Part shown: positions 8,591 through 16,540 of the stretch, one piece after another
How the letters are laid out: the number at the start of each line of letters is the position of its first letter
Numbering within the stretch: the stretch's first letter is position 1
Assembly (NCBI RefSeq): GCF_039994875.1
Contig: NZ_CP121196.1
Coordinates: 4,464,001 to 4,528,000 of the forward strand
Reading direction: 5' to 3'
From: Telmatobacter sp. DSM 110680
GTDB lineage: Bacteria > Acidobacteriota > Terriglobia > Terriglobales > Acidobacteriaceae
Length of the DNA stretch: 64,000 nt
Notes under the pieces: model-generated
What the model was told of the DNA's origin: nothing
What the model saw: the letters and a program-made list of their open reading frames with translations, nothing else
Database searches by the model: none
Made by a program: the position numbers and the translations under genes

Positions 8591-10504
8591 TTATTTTTGG
8601 GGAATGACCGGCAGGATAATTTGCGAAGGATGCTTGGCATCGAGATAGATCGTGTTATGCGCGACCTGGGTTCGGCGGTTGTCGTTGAGTGGCTCACCGG
8701 TGTTTGGATTGACATCGAAACGGGGAAAGTTGCTGCTGGAAATGTCGAGCCGGATGCGATGGCTTTTCTTGAACACCAGTGAAGTTGGATACATCTCAAT
8801 GGTGAACTCGTACGGCTCGCCGGGCTTCATCAACTCCGCCTTGCCCGGACCTTTGCGATAACGCGCACGCACAATGCTGTCCGCGATATTCAGGTCGACA
8901 CCGTTGGGATAGTCGACATTGGGTGGATACACATCTACCAGTTTCGCCGTGAAATCCGTATCCAAAGCATCGGACGATGCCCACAACTTAACTACGAGCC
9001 TACCGGTCACCTCAACGTCCGCATCGAGCGACGTGGTTTGGAAAACCACGACATCATTGCGTGCTCCGAGTGGGCGCGTGTCGGTGCACAGCCAGAAATC
9101 TGCGCGACAGCGCTGATCCGCCGCACCTTGAAACATCAGTGTCCCCTGTGACGAGACATTCCCGCCAATCGTCGGCACAGGATTGTTCGGATCGAATTGA
9201 TAGGTCATCGGCGCATCATCCAACGGTTTCTCGGGTGACAGGCCGCCTTTGTGCAGGTAGTAAGTCGTGTAGAGAGTGCGCGCCAGCGGCCACTCTTGCT
9301 CCTCGCGCCAGTGCCCTCCCACAAAAATGCGACCTTCCGCGGTCTTGTGCGCATCGCCGCCACCCATCACGTAGATACGCACGGGGGCCTCGCGATCCAC
9401 GCCGTTATCGATGCCCTTGAGGAAATGATCAAACCAGCGCAGATGGAATGCAGTCAGATCGAGCGCCGCATCTTCGGTAAACTGCGCTTCGCCTGCATAG
9501 TCGAGATTCTCGCTACTGTGAATCCAAGGTCCCACGATGAGCCGCTGCAGGCTCTTCTTCGATTTGCGCAGTTCCACGAAATTCAAGTTTGCTACCGACG
9601 TTCCCCAGGAGTCGTACCAGCCCGTAGTGTGATATTCGGGAACGTCTTTGTACTCGGCGAGGTGGTCGACCACGCTAGACCCCGCATTCTTCCAAAAATC
9701 GTCGTAATCTCCATGACTCATGGCTTCGATCAGCCACTTTTCATAATCGGGCGCAAACTTCAGCGGAGTCGTGCCAGCCCGCAGCGGCAGGTTGCGCACA
9801 TACTGGCGTACATCGCTGCCCATCTCTTCAAGAGCCTTAGCGGCCGCTGGATCAGTCGCGGCGCGCTTAGCCGCAGGCAAAGCATCAAGGGTGCCGGTTG
9901 CATTACCGAGACTGAAGACCCAATTGAAAAAGCGCAGTTCGAAAGCCCCGTTATGCCGCACCCCATATTGCCCAAAGTCCGACATGGCATTGCGCGGCAC
10001 CATCGCCTTCACATACGGAGCATTCGCGATCGCCATCGCATGTTGCGTGGCTCCCGCGTACGAAGAGCCGAATGTCCCGATGCCGCCATCGCACCACTGC
10101 TGCGCGCCAATCCACTTCGCTGTATCGAAGCCATCTTCAGGATCGGTCGCTAACGCCATCCAATGCCCTTCTGACTTATAGCGGCCGCGCACATCCTCGA
10201 GCACCACCACGTATCCGTGCGGAACGAATGCATTCGCGCTGCCGCCAGATCTTTCCTTGTTATAGGGCGTGCGCATGAGGAGAACAGGAAACTTTTCCTC
10301 AACGGCCTTTCCATCGCGCGCTGGACGATAGATGTCGGCCGCCAGCATCACACCATCGCGCATGGGAATCATTACGTCTTTACTTTCGACGATGCCGTAG
10401 TTTCCGGCAGTCTGCGCCTGCAGCCAAGTGCAAGGAACCAGCAGCAGAAAAATCAGAAGTTTGTGTGGACGGAACGAAACAGCAGTCTGGCAATTCGTCA
10501 TCAT
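8591..10504 (-). CDS. Secreted CocE/NonD family alpha/beta hydrolase (X-Pro dipeptidyl-peptidase-like)
   Basis: About 637 residues from the double ATG at 10504/10501, which is preceded by AAGGTGG. The N terminus has a signal peptide (LLIFLLLVPCTWLQAQ). The S15/CocE domain starts at VMIPMRDGVMLAADIYRP. The nucleophile elbow GTFGSSYAGATQ carries the catalytic Ser, and GPWIHSS is in the acidic/His region. A C-terminal jelly-roll domain typical of the family follows (LVVKLWASSDALDTDFTAKLVDVYP). The family hydrolyses esters, acylated beta-lactams or X-Pro peptides; the substrate is unknown. The frame stays open upstream to 10663, across the island attachment repeat, but that extension has no RBS and is rejected. 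Confidence 0.88.
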   Translation of the reverse strand: MMTNCQTAVSFRPHKLLIFLLLVPCTWLQAQTAGNYGIVESKDVMIPMRDGVMLAADIYRPARDGKAVEEKFPVLLMRTPYNKERSGGSANAFVPHGYVVVLEDVRGRYKSEGHWMALATDPEDGFDTAKWIGAQQWCDGGIGTFGSSYAGATQHAMAIANAPYVKAMVPRNAMSDFGQYGVRHNGAFELRFFNWVFSLGNATGTLDALPAAKRAATDPAAAKALEEMGSDVRQYVRNLPLRAGTTPLKFAPDYEKWLIEAMSHGDYDDFWKNAGSSVVDHLAEYKDVPEYHTTGWYDSWGTSVANLNFVELRKSKKSLQRLIVGPWIHSSENLDYAGEAQFTEDAALDLTAFHLRWFDHFLKGIDNGVDREAPVRIYVMGGGDAHKTAEGRIFVGGHWREEQEWPLARTLYTTYYLHKGGLSPEKPLDDAPMTYQFDPNNPVPTIGGNVSSQGTLMFQGAADQRCRADFWLCTDTRPLGARNDVVVFQTTSLDADVEVTGRLVVKLWASSDALDTDFTAKLVDVYPPNVDYPNGVDLNIADSIVRARYRKGPGKAELMKPGEPYEFTIEMYPTSLVFKKSHRIRLDISSSNFPRFDVNPNTGEPLNDNRRTQVAHNTIYLDAKHPSQIILPVIPQK

Positions 10505-10596
10505 GGAAGCCACCTTGAGCGCGTTAGAGATTTTCAATCGGCGCAGGATTGACTGGAATTGTAGCGGAGAGTCGCATGCATCCACCCCAAACGCAA

Positions 10597-10626
10597 CAAC
10601 GGCCCGGGATAACTCCCAGGCCGTTG
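10597..10626. other. Strong hairpin just outside the left attachment repeat
   Basis: Perfect 8-base stem CAACGGCC/GGCCGTTG with an inner GGGA/TCCC pairing. It lies 9 bases outside the 15-bp repeat and upstream of the hydrolase gene. There is no T-run on either side, so a simple terminator is not supported. It may be an mRNA leader structure or a chromosomal palindromic element. Confidence 0.6.
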
Positions 10627-10634
10627 CCGGTGAT

Positions 10635-10649
10635 CTGTTGGGATTGGAC
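10635..10649. repeat. Left attachment site (attL core) of the integrated island
   Basis: CTGTTGGGATTGGAC is found identically and in the same orientation at 52819-52833, just upstream of the tyrosine integrase gene. The two copies enclose all accessory genes and are taken as the duplicated core left by site-specific integration. Confidence 0.8.
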
Positions 10650-10730
10650 AGTTCCGCGCTCAATGGAATCCGTAAGTTGCAGACTCTATTATGTCCAAGA
10701 AAGCCAAGAAAGCCGACAAAGCCGGGGCCT

Positions 10731-10750
10731 TAGCACAAATTAGCACAAAT
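10731..10750 (+). repeat. Tandem 10-bp repeat inside left end (possible integrase arm-type sites)
   Basis: TAGCACAAAT occurs twice in tandem, 81 bases inside the left core. A matching pair (TAGCACAGAAT then TAGCACAAAAC) lies inside the right core at about 52744-52764. Paired short repeats near both ends fit arm-binding sites of a tyrosine integrase. The surrounding 10650-10996 holds no gene that I can support. Confidence 0.55.
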
Positions 10751-10996
10751 TCAGACGGGTCTGTTCATGGATTCCGCATCGGCATCCACCTTTGAACCCT
10801 CGTCTGTGACACATCTTTCGACATGTCGATGCCGGAAAGCATGACGCTATTCCCGATATATATCCCTCACGCTTTGCATGGAGGTCAACCCTACGAATAT
10901 TTGGCTAGTTGGTCGAAATTTGCCGGATAATGGTCGTTGATTTTTCAGGCAGCAATGTTGTGCTTCGAGAAGAATAGATGAAAGGAGAGTTCAATC

Positions 10997-11326
10997 ATGT
11001 ACAGGACCTCAGTAGTTCTGGCAATCACACTCCTGGCCAGCGGACCCGTGGTCTCGAGATCTTCTCTCTGGCAAACTTCGTACGATACTGTCCGGCCGAA
11101 GATCGCGCCTAGTTCGTTGGAATCTCACAATGAAATACTCCGGCAATTCAGCGAAATCTCTTACCCCGACGACGACGGTTGTTGCATTCTCTCCGCCCCG
11201 GGGCAAACAAAAGAGTGCACGCAGAGGACCAAAAAGGAGTGCGATGAGAATGCGACATCTACTGGCGCGAACGAAGTTTGGCATAAAGGGGTCTGCAAGA
11301 AGGAAGCTCCAGACAATTGCCCCTAG
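10997..11326 (+). CDS. Small secreted cysteine-containing protein, unknown function
   Basis: 109 residues with a good RBS (GAAAGGAG) before the ATG. The N-terminal ~20 residues are a hydrophobic export signal (VVLAITLLASGPVV). The mature part has six cysteines (GCCIL, ECT, ECD, VCK, NCP) and could form disulfides outside the cytoplasm. I do not recognise the family. It is the first island gene after the left end and lies upstream of the secreted MACPF-like genes in the same orientation. Confidence 0.6.
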   Translation: MYRTSVVLAITLLASGPVVSRSSLWQTSYDTVRPKIAPSSLESHNEILRQFSEISYPDDDGCCILSAPGQTKECTQRTKKECDENATSTGANEVWHKGVCKKEAPDNCP

Positions 11327-11653
11327 GAATTGTCGAGAACTGTCCCCATTCGGCCGACGCGCCAGTTCCTCAGCTGTACGATGAACTGGTCGCAGGCATA
11401 CACCTGCAAGAGGTCGCGGCGAGCGAGCGGCCAGTCGCGCGTTGCTTTCTCAGTCCGCAAGCCAAATTCCGGAGGTGGTAGCCAACGGCCACTATTTGTT
11501 CTCTGAACCACGTGTGCCAGAGGCCAGGATAATGATCTTCCACGCAGTTGATCTTCTAATTGGCTGCACCGGGGTAGTTTTCATGGTATTCTCCCACCTA
11601 TCGAATTCTCAAAGTCCTTCCCTGAATCGAAAGTCTGAGAGGAGCCGCCGAGA
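11327..11653. other. Intergenic stretch without supported gene
   Basis: A 327-base gap. A 62-codon minus-strand frame (11323-11511) and a plus-strand frame exist, but neither has an RBS or recognisable motif. The stretch may be a decayed gene. Confidence 0.4.
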
Positions 11654-12136
11654 ATGTGGCCGCTACCAATCGAGAGAATCGTACTAATCACTCTGTTAGC
11701 GGCCGTCTCGGTAGGGTTCTCGCCCTCAAAAGCACTTGCTTCAACCTGCGAGGTTGAGAAGACAATCCCTCAAAACCAAGTGGTAAATGGCTCGGGATCC
11801 GCGACGGCTGAGTACGACGGCGTCACCAGCGTAAATAGTGGCCAAGGAATCTATGTAACTCTCCCAAACCAAAACCTTCTCGGTGTCTCCTATGAGCTGA
11901 CAGTCGCTGAGAATTCGAATCCCGATAAGGAGATTTGCACCGATAAGGCGATCTCGTTGCCGAAGACCTCCGTTCCGCTCTCCGGGGCTATTTTTGGTGA
12001 GCCTCCAATCGGGTGGAAAGTTGCAGTGGCAATTGGTGCTGAATCCGACGGGGGCGTCATTACGTACAATTCAACCCCAAGTAATTCCGTCAAATCAAAT
12101 GCAGTTCCGTGGGCGTCAGGCGGAGGCACTTTGTGA
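11654..12136 (+). CDS. Secreted protein of unknown function upstream of MACPF-like gene
   Basis: 160 residues with a GAGGAG ribosome-binding site. A signal peptide (ITLLAAVSVGFSPSKALAS) is followed by a mature region of alternating hydrophobic residues and many T/S/N/G, predicted to be beta-rich. There are two cysteines, at TCEVEK and EICTDK. It ends 43 bases before the first MACPF-like gene and is probably co-transcribed with it. It could be a partner or immunity factor of that protein, but nothing in the sequence proves this. Confidence 0.6.
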   Translation: MWPLPIERIVLITLLAAVSVGFSPSKALASTCEVEKTIPQNQVVNGSGSATAEYDGVTSVNSGQGIYVTLPNQNLLGVSYELTVAENSNPDKEICTDKAISLPKTSVPLSGAIFGEPPIGWKVAVAIGAESDGGVITYNSTPSNSVKSNAVPWASGGGTL

Positions 12137-12179
12137 GCTCGCCCAGCGTCTTTTGTGTGATTCCGATCGGAGCTAGCAA

Positions 12180-14066
12180 ATGAAGCCCACGTCAACGATC
12201 TGGATTCTGTTCTCTCTTCTTTGTTTTGCGCAACCCAGCTTAGCCAACGATCCAACGTACTACGAGTTCCATCCCCAAAGTATTATGTCTCTCGGACTTG
12301 GCTTTTCCGTGTCCGATCTGACGCAGGCAAAAAGCCCATGCGTGGAATACGTAAGGCATCCTCTGGAAACGGGATCACTCAGTACTGAGGCTACGATTCG
12401 AATGGTCTCAAATACCCAGGAATTGCGCGAATCCCTGTCGATGGACGCCAGCGTTGACGTTAGTTACCTCATGTTTAAGGGTTCGTCGCACTTTAGCTTC
12501 TCACAGGAAAATCTCTTTTCAGCGAAGGACATAAACTTCGTTCTGAAATTCTCAAATGAATACGCTCGCATCGGTATGCAAGGTCTGCATCTGACTCAAA
12601 GAGCTCAGATGCTGCTCGATAAAGGAGACGTAGCGACATTTAAGAGTGAATGCGGAACGCGGCTTGTCTTGATCGAACACCGTGGTGCGACCGTGGCGGC
12701 GATCGTCACGCTTCACGAAGTCGATTCTACCAGTCGGTCTCAGTACGCGGGGAGCTTGTCTGGAGGGATAAATCTGGGCGCATTGAGCGGAGACATGAAG
12801 GCTTCAATTGCTGGCGAGATGGATCGCGCTGCAAGGGACAAAAGGATATCTGTGCAGGTCGTTTCCACGGGCGGTGACGGATTCGGAGCCTTAAGCACGC
12901 TGGTCAGCCAAGATGTTTCAGGAAAGGATGTATTCGGGAGTCTTCAGCAGGCATTGGGGAATTACATAAAGGGATTCAACAACGACAATGCAGCGCCGAT
13001 TGGCTTTTCTGTCGGACCTATGTTGGGTCTAACGGAGGTAGACAATGATCTCTGGAGCCTTGAAAAAGAGAGGCGATTGGGACTCTTAGTCGATGAGTAC
13101 CGTGCGGACGCCATTCATCAGACTGAAATCGATTCAATCCTCGCCGGAAGGGATCCAAGAGCCGATCTTTATTCAGAAACGCAACTCAAAGAATTGAAAA
13201 CTCTCGCAGTGCCTCTCGACGATTACATGAACCGTATTAGCCAGATACACAGTGCATGTAAGGGAGCAACGGTGTCGAACCTCTCGATTTGCAGAGTTCC
13301 TGAGCCTAAGCCCATAATCCCGAAGTTCCTCCAGCCGATATCGCCGTTGATGGGCCAATGGTTTATTTGCGTGGATGGAGTGGCCTGGAGCCCTTTGAAG
13401 TCTCGAACCTTCTTTGAGGATCCCGGCGGAGGGACCATTCTGGAACGGGTCAGGCGTCGCCTGCCAAACGCAAAGTCGGCAGCAGTGGTCTTTTCAGTCA
13501 AAGGTCGGATCGTGGATGAAGAGCTCTTAGTCGGCGTTGGACATCCCCTTGAGGGGTTTCAAGTGAAAGTATTCTACCCAGACAAGACCAAAGGAGACGC
13601 TTTGGTGGCAGGCAATGCACAAATGGCTCTTGTTGTAGGCTCGGGTGATAGTGTCGATGTGGACCCAATTAGAACTGCATGGGCTCATGCTAGTTTTTAT
13701 CATTGCCTTCCCCCGGCGAGCCGCGTCGCTTCGGCGTTTCGGATTTTTGTCAAAGTTCGAGATGAGTTCGGTCAGCTGGAACGATTCGAAATCGCAACAT
13801 CGACATTCTCCACATCCGACTCGTGGCAAGTTGGCGGCCCGGGTTTAATGGTTTGGCTGCCTATAAAGGAAGCACAGTACTATCTTAAGATCGACCCAAA
13901 GATGCCATGCCACGACGCCGAAGAATTCTACATGGGCAAAGATGCAAATGCCGACTTCAAATCGGCCCTCGACTCGGCAAATATCGGGCCCTATCCGGCG
14001 TACCTTAGCAGCCCTGAGTTTAATGAGGTCATTGAAAGAATCCTTACCAAGTGGTATCAACCTTAG
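12180..14066 (+). CDS. Secreted MACPF/perforin-like protein (copy 1)
   Basis: 628 residues with a clear signal peptide ending SLA-ND and a GGAG RBS. The mature start resembles MACPF domains: LGxGF at 39-42 with a Cys following, then a long S/T-rich beta region. Next come F-x3-CG-x3-V-x4-RGA at 154-170, occupying the place of the MACPF YGTH...GG signature, a low-complexity amphipathic stretch, STGGDG (229-234) and an APIGF...PM segment (about 276-290). The C-terminal ~230 residues are a separate unrecognised domain. MACPF proteins oligomerise into membrane pores. The assignment rests on pattern recognition; the canonical YGTH is not intact. It is paralogous to the next gene. Confidence 0.6.
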   Translation: MKPTSTIWILFSLLCFAQPSLANDPTYYEFHPQSIMSLGLGFSVSDLTQAKSPCVEYVRHPLETGSLSTEATIRMVSNTQELRESLSMDASVDVSYLMFKGSSHFSFSQENLFSAKDINFVLKFSNEYARIGMQGLHLTQRAQMLLDKGDVATFKSECGTRLVLIEHRGATVAAIVTLHEVDSTSRSQYAGSLSGGINLGALSGDMKASIAGEMDRAARDKRISVQVVSTGGDGFGALSTLVSQDVSGKDVFGSLQQALGNYIKGFNNDNAAPIGFSVGPMLGLTEVDNDLWSLEKERRLGLLVDEYRADAIHQTEIDSILAGRDPRADLYSETQLKELKTLAVPLDDYMNRISQIHSACKGATVSNLSICRVPEPKPIIPKFLQPISPLMGQWFICVDGVAWSPLKSRTFFEDPGGGTILERVRRRLPNAKSAAVVFSVKGRIVDEELLVGVGHPLEGFQVKVFYPDKTKGDALVAGNAQMALVVGSGDSVDVDPIRTAWAHASFYHCLPPASRVASAFRIFVKVRDEFGQLERFEIATSTFSTSDSWQVGGPGLMVWLPIKEAQYYLKIDPKMPCHDAEEFYMGKDANADFKSALDSANIGPYPAYLSSPEFNEVIERILTKWYQP

Positions 14067-14432
14067 GAAGCTGTGCTTGATTGCCGCTCGATCATGCACT
14101 CGCGGCGCCACTGAGTTCGCGAGGTTGCAACGATCATCGAAAAATTCATGGAAGTGAAATGCGCAGCACTAAGAGCCATACACGCCAAATGGCGTATAAC
14201 GCGAGGAAGACTTATGACCGACGATCCAATGTCAAAATGGCAGCGACAAGCGTAGGAGCGGTCGAAGCATATCGCCCTTTTTTTTGTTTTAGTTGCTTAC
14301 AACAGATCATCCGTTCAACCTGAAATCGTATCGGGCGGGGAAAACAATTACAGCCGAACAAGACCCACTCTTTTACGAAACCATTGAGGCTCGCGTCTTT
14401 GCAGTTTTGCTGACTGAGGGAGAGTTATTAAA
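14067..14432. other. Intergenic region between the two MACPF-like genes
   Basis: 366 bases with no supported gene. It holds an ACGCC-AAAT-GGCGT inverted repeat near 14180-14196 and an 11-base run broken only once by G (about 14278-14291, T-rich) that could end transcription of copy 1. A promoter for copy 2 may lie here. Confidence 0.4.
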
Positions 14433-16256
14433 ATGTGCTGGAGAATTATCCGAACGACGCTTCTACTGATCTTGCTCGGCGCGGTAGTCGAGGCAGTCGC
14501 CCAGGCGCCAACTTACTACGAGTTCCATCCTCAATCGATAATGACATTGGGCGGCGGATTTTCTGTCTCCGATCTAACGCAAGCTAAGCAACAATGCGTC
14601 AAATTTGATGTGAAGCCTCTCGATCGCGACGCCACCCTCAGTACGAAGGCAACGATCGAGTTGGCTACAAGTTCACAAACGTTGAGGCAGGCGCTATCGA
14701 TGGATTCGAGCATCGATGTCAGCTATCTGATGTTCACTGGTAGTGCGAGCTTTAGTATGTCCCAAGAGAATATAGCTACCAATGACGACGTAAACTTGGT
14801 TATGAATTTTACGAATGAATACGGGAGAGTTGGCATTGAGAACGAGCAACTTTATCCCTTTGCTCAAACCCTTCTCGATCAGCATCAACTTACAGAGTTT
14901 CACAACCAATGCGGTGATCAGTTAGTGCTTATCGAACGGAGAGGGGCCTCAGTTTCGACGATTATCACACTACGAAGTGTAAATGCAACTGCGAAATCAA
15001 AGCTCGCCGGTAGTCTGGGAGCAAAGGTAGATCTTGGCGTGTTAAGTGGAGATCTCAAGTCGACAATTGCAGGCGAAATCGACCGCGCTGCTGGAGAAGG
15101 AAGATTATCAATCGAGGTGGTATCAACTGGCGGCCAAGGCTTTGCGGCTTTGAGTACTGTTGTTCGCCAGACGACCGATTCCAAGACCGCCATTTTTGAA
15201 AAATTACAGGCTGCCCTCGGGGATTACCTTAAGTCATTCACGCCTGCAAACGCGGCCCCTCTTGGTTTTCACGTTGGGCCGATGTTGAATTACTCGCAAT
15301 CCCAGGATGATTTGTGGGGGATCGAAAAAGAAGATCGACTGTCAGTCCTCGTCGATACGTACAGGCGGTTGTATAGAGAACGTGTTGATATCCAGTCAAT
15401 CTTAAGCAAGCAAGATCCGCGTGCGGGAGTCTATAGCGAGCCTGAAATTGACCAACTGAGGGCTTTGCAGAATCCTGTTAACGAATATCTCGTTCAACTG
15501 GCTGAAGTACATCGCCGGTGCAAAGCAGCGACCAATGAGAACTTAAGCGTTTGCGAACTGCCTCAAAACAAACCGCCCGTCCCGACTTTCCTTGAGCCGA
15601 TAATCAATCCATGGGTAGAGTCTCTTGTCGTTGTGGATGGCAAGCTTCTGACGTCCGGACAATCTAGAGCAATTTTTGAGGATCCAGGCAGCGGCGAGTT
15701 TCTTACGAGGGTCCGCCGGAGGACACCCGAAGCCAAGACTGCTGCGGAGGTTCTGAAGATACACGGCAGAATACTTGATGCGGCATTAATTGCTACAGAT
15801 GAAGAAGGGGGCAATGAGCAGCTTCGAGTGTTTTATCCCAAACACACGAGGGGAGACACTCTCGGTTTTTCAGGAACGGGAATTACCATCGGTTTATCGG
15901 GCTTTTATCATGCGCAGGAAGATCTGGATGATCTTAGTCCGTTCGGGGCCGCCTATTACTACGCGAACACCAGGGAATGCGGATTCGCGCTCGACCAAGG
16001 AACTTGGTCTAGAGATCAGAAATACCTTAGCGGTCAAATTTCTCTCAACATACGAGACGCATTTGGTCAGCAATTCAAATATGAACTCGCCTCCTTTCAG
16101 ACGGGCCAGAGACATGAATTTGAGCACGATTACTATCTAATCGTAGACGAAACAAATGGGCCGAACGGACGATTCATACCGCTGGAGGACTGCAGTGGAG
16201 ACGTCCTTAGGCCCGAATATAACAAGTGGACTAAGGCTAATAGCAATGCCAACTGA
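14433..16256 (+). CDS. Secreted MACPF/perforin-like protein (copy 2)
   Basis: 607 residues, signal peptide ending AVA-QAP, RBS GGGAGA. It aligns end to end with copy 1: shared YYEFHPQSIM, GGFSVSDLTQAK, SMDSSIDVSYLMF, QCGDQLVLIERRGASV, AGEIDRAA, VVSTGGQGF and AAPLGFHVGPML. The MACPF-like core and the C-terminal domain (FEDPGSGEFLTRVRRR; copy 1 has FEDPGGGTILERVRRR) are both conserved. The extreme C termini differ. Two tandem paralogues suggest duplication and divergence, perhaps of a two-component pore or of toxin specificity. No helper secretion system is seen. Confidence 0.6.
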   Translation: MCWRIIRTTLLLILLGAVVEAVAQAPTYYEFHPQSIMTLGGGFSVSDLTQAKQQCVKFDVKPLDRDATLSTKATIELATSSQTLRQALSMDSSIDVSYLMFTGSASFSMSQENIATNDDVNLVMNFTNEYGRVGIENEQLYPFAQTLLDQHQLTEFHNQCGDQLVLIERRGASVSTIITLRSVNATAKSKLAGSLGAKVDLGVLSGDLKSTIAGEIDRAAGEGRLSIEVVSTGGQGFAALSTVVRQTTDSKTAIFEKLQAALGDYLKSFTPANAAPLGFHVGPMLNYSQSQDDLWGIEKEDRLSVLVDTYRRLYRERVDIQSILSKQDPRAGVYSEPEIDQLRALQNPVNEYLVQLAEVHRRCKAATNENLSVCELPQNKPPVPTFLEPIINPWVESLVVVDGKLLTSGQSRAIFEDPGSGEFLTRVRRRTPEAKTAAEVLKIHGRILDAALIATDEEGGNEQLRVFYPKHTRGDTLGFSGTGITIGLSGFYHAQEDLDDLSPFGAAYYYANTRECGFALDQGTWSRDQKYLSGQISLNIRDAFGQQFKYELASFQTGQRHEFEHDYYLIVDETNGPNGRFIPLEDCSGDVLRPEYNKWTKANSNAN

Positions 16257-16420
16257 TCCTCCCGCGGGCGCAATCGAAGCCCTCTGGATTTCAAACTGAT
16301 CCACTCCGAAGATCTCATTTGCTTAACACATAATGGCTCACATTTGAGAAAAGTCGAGCCGCTCGGCAACCTGGGTCGCGCTCACGATGGCCGAATTTTG
16401 TTGAGAATATCGATTACATT

Positions 16421-16458
16421 CTCGACTCCAAGTCGAGACTTCAGTGACTTGAAGTCGA
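16421..16458. terminator. Overlapping inverted repeats between convergent genes
   Basis: CTCGACT-CCA-AGTCGAG (7-bp stem) overlaps GACTTCA-GTGACT-TGAAGTC (7-bp stem). They lie between MACPF copy 2 (+) and dpdD (-). The downstream bases are T-rich on the plus strand. This is probably a bidirectional terminator of modest strength. Confidence 0.45.
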
Positions 16459-16540
16459 ACATCCGGAACACCATTTTGTTCTTTTGTTCATGCGGTTTAG
16501 AGGTATTTTCGGTACCTATTTCCATACAGAGTAACAAAGA

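Noticed and set aside
10505-10663. N-terminal extension of the CocE/NonD hydrolase
   Set aside because: It would place coding sequence before the signal peptide and across the attachment repeat; the double ATG at 10504 has the RBS.
11323-11511. 62-codon minus-strand frame, possible transposase scrap
   Set aside because: No family match and no RBS; too short to support.
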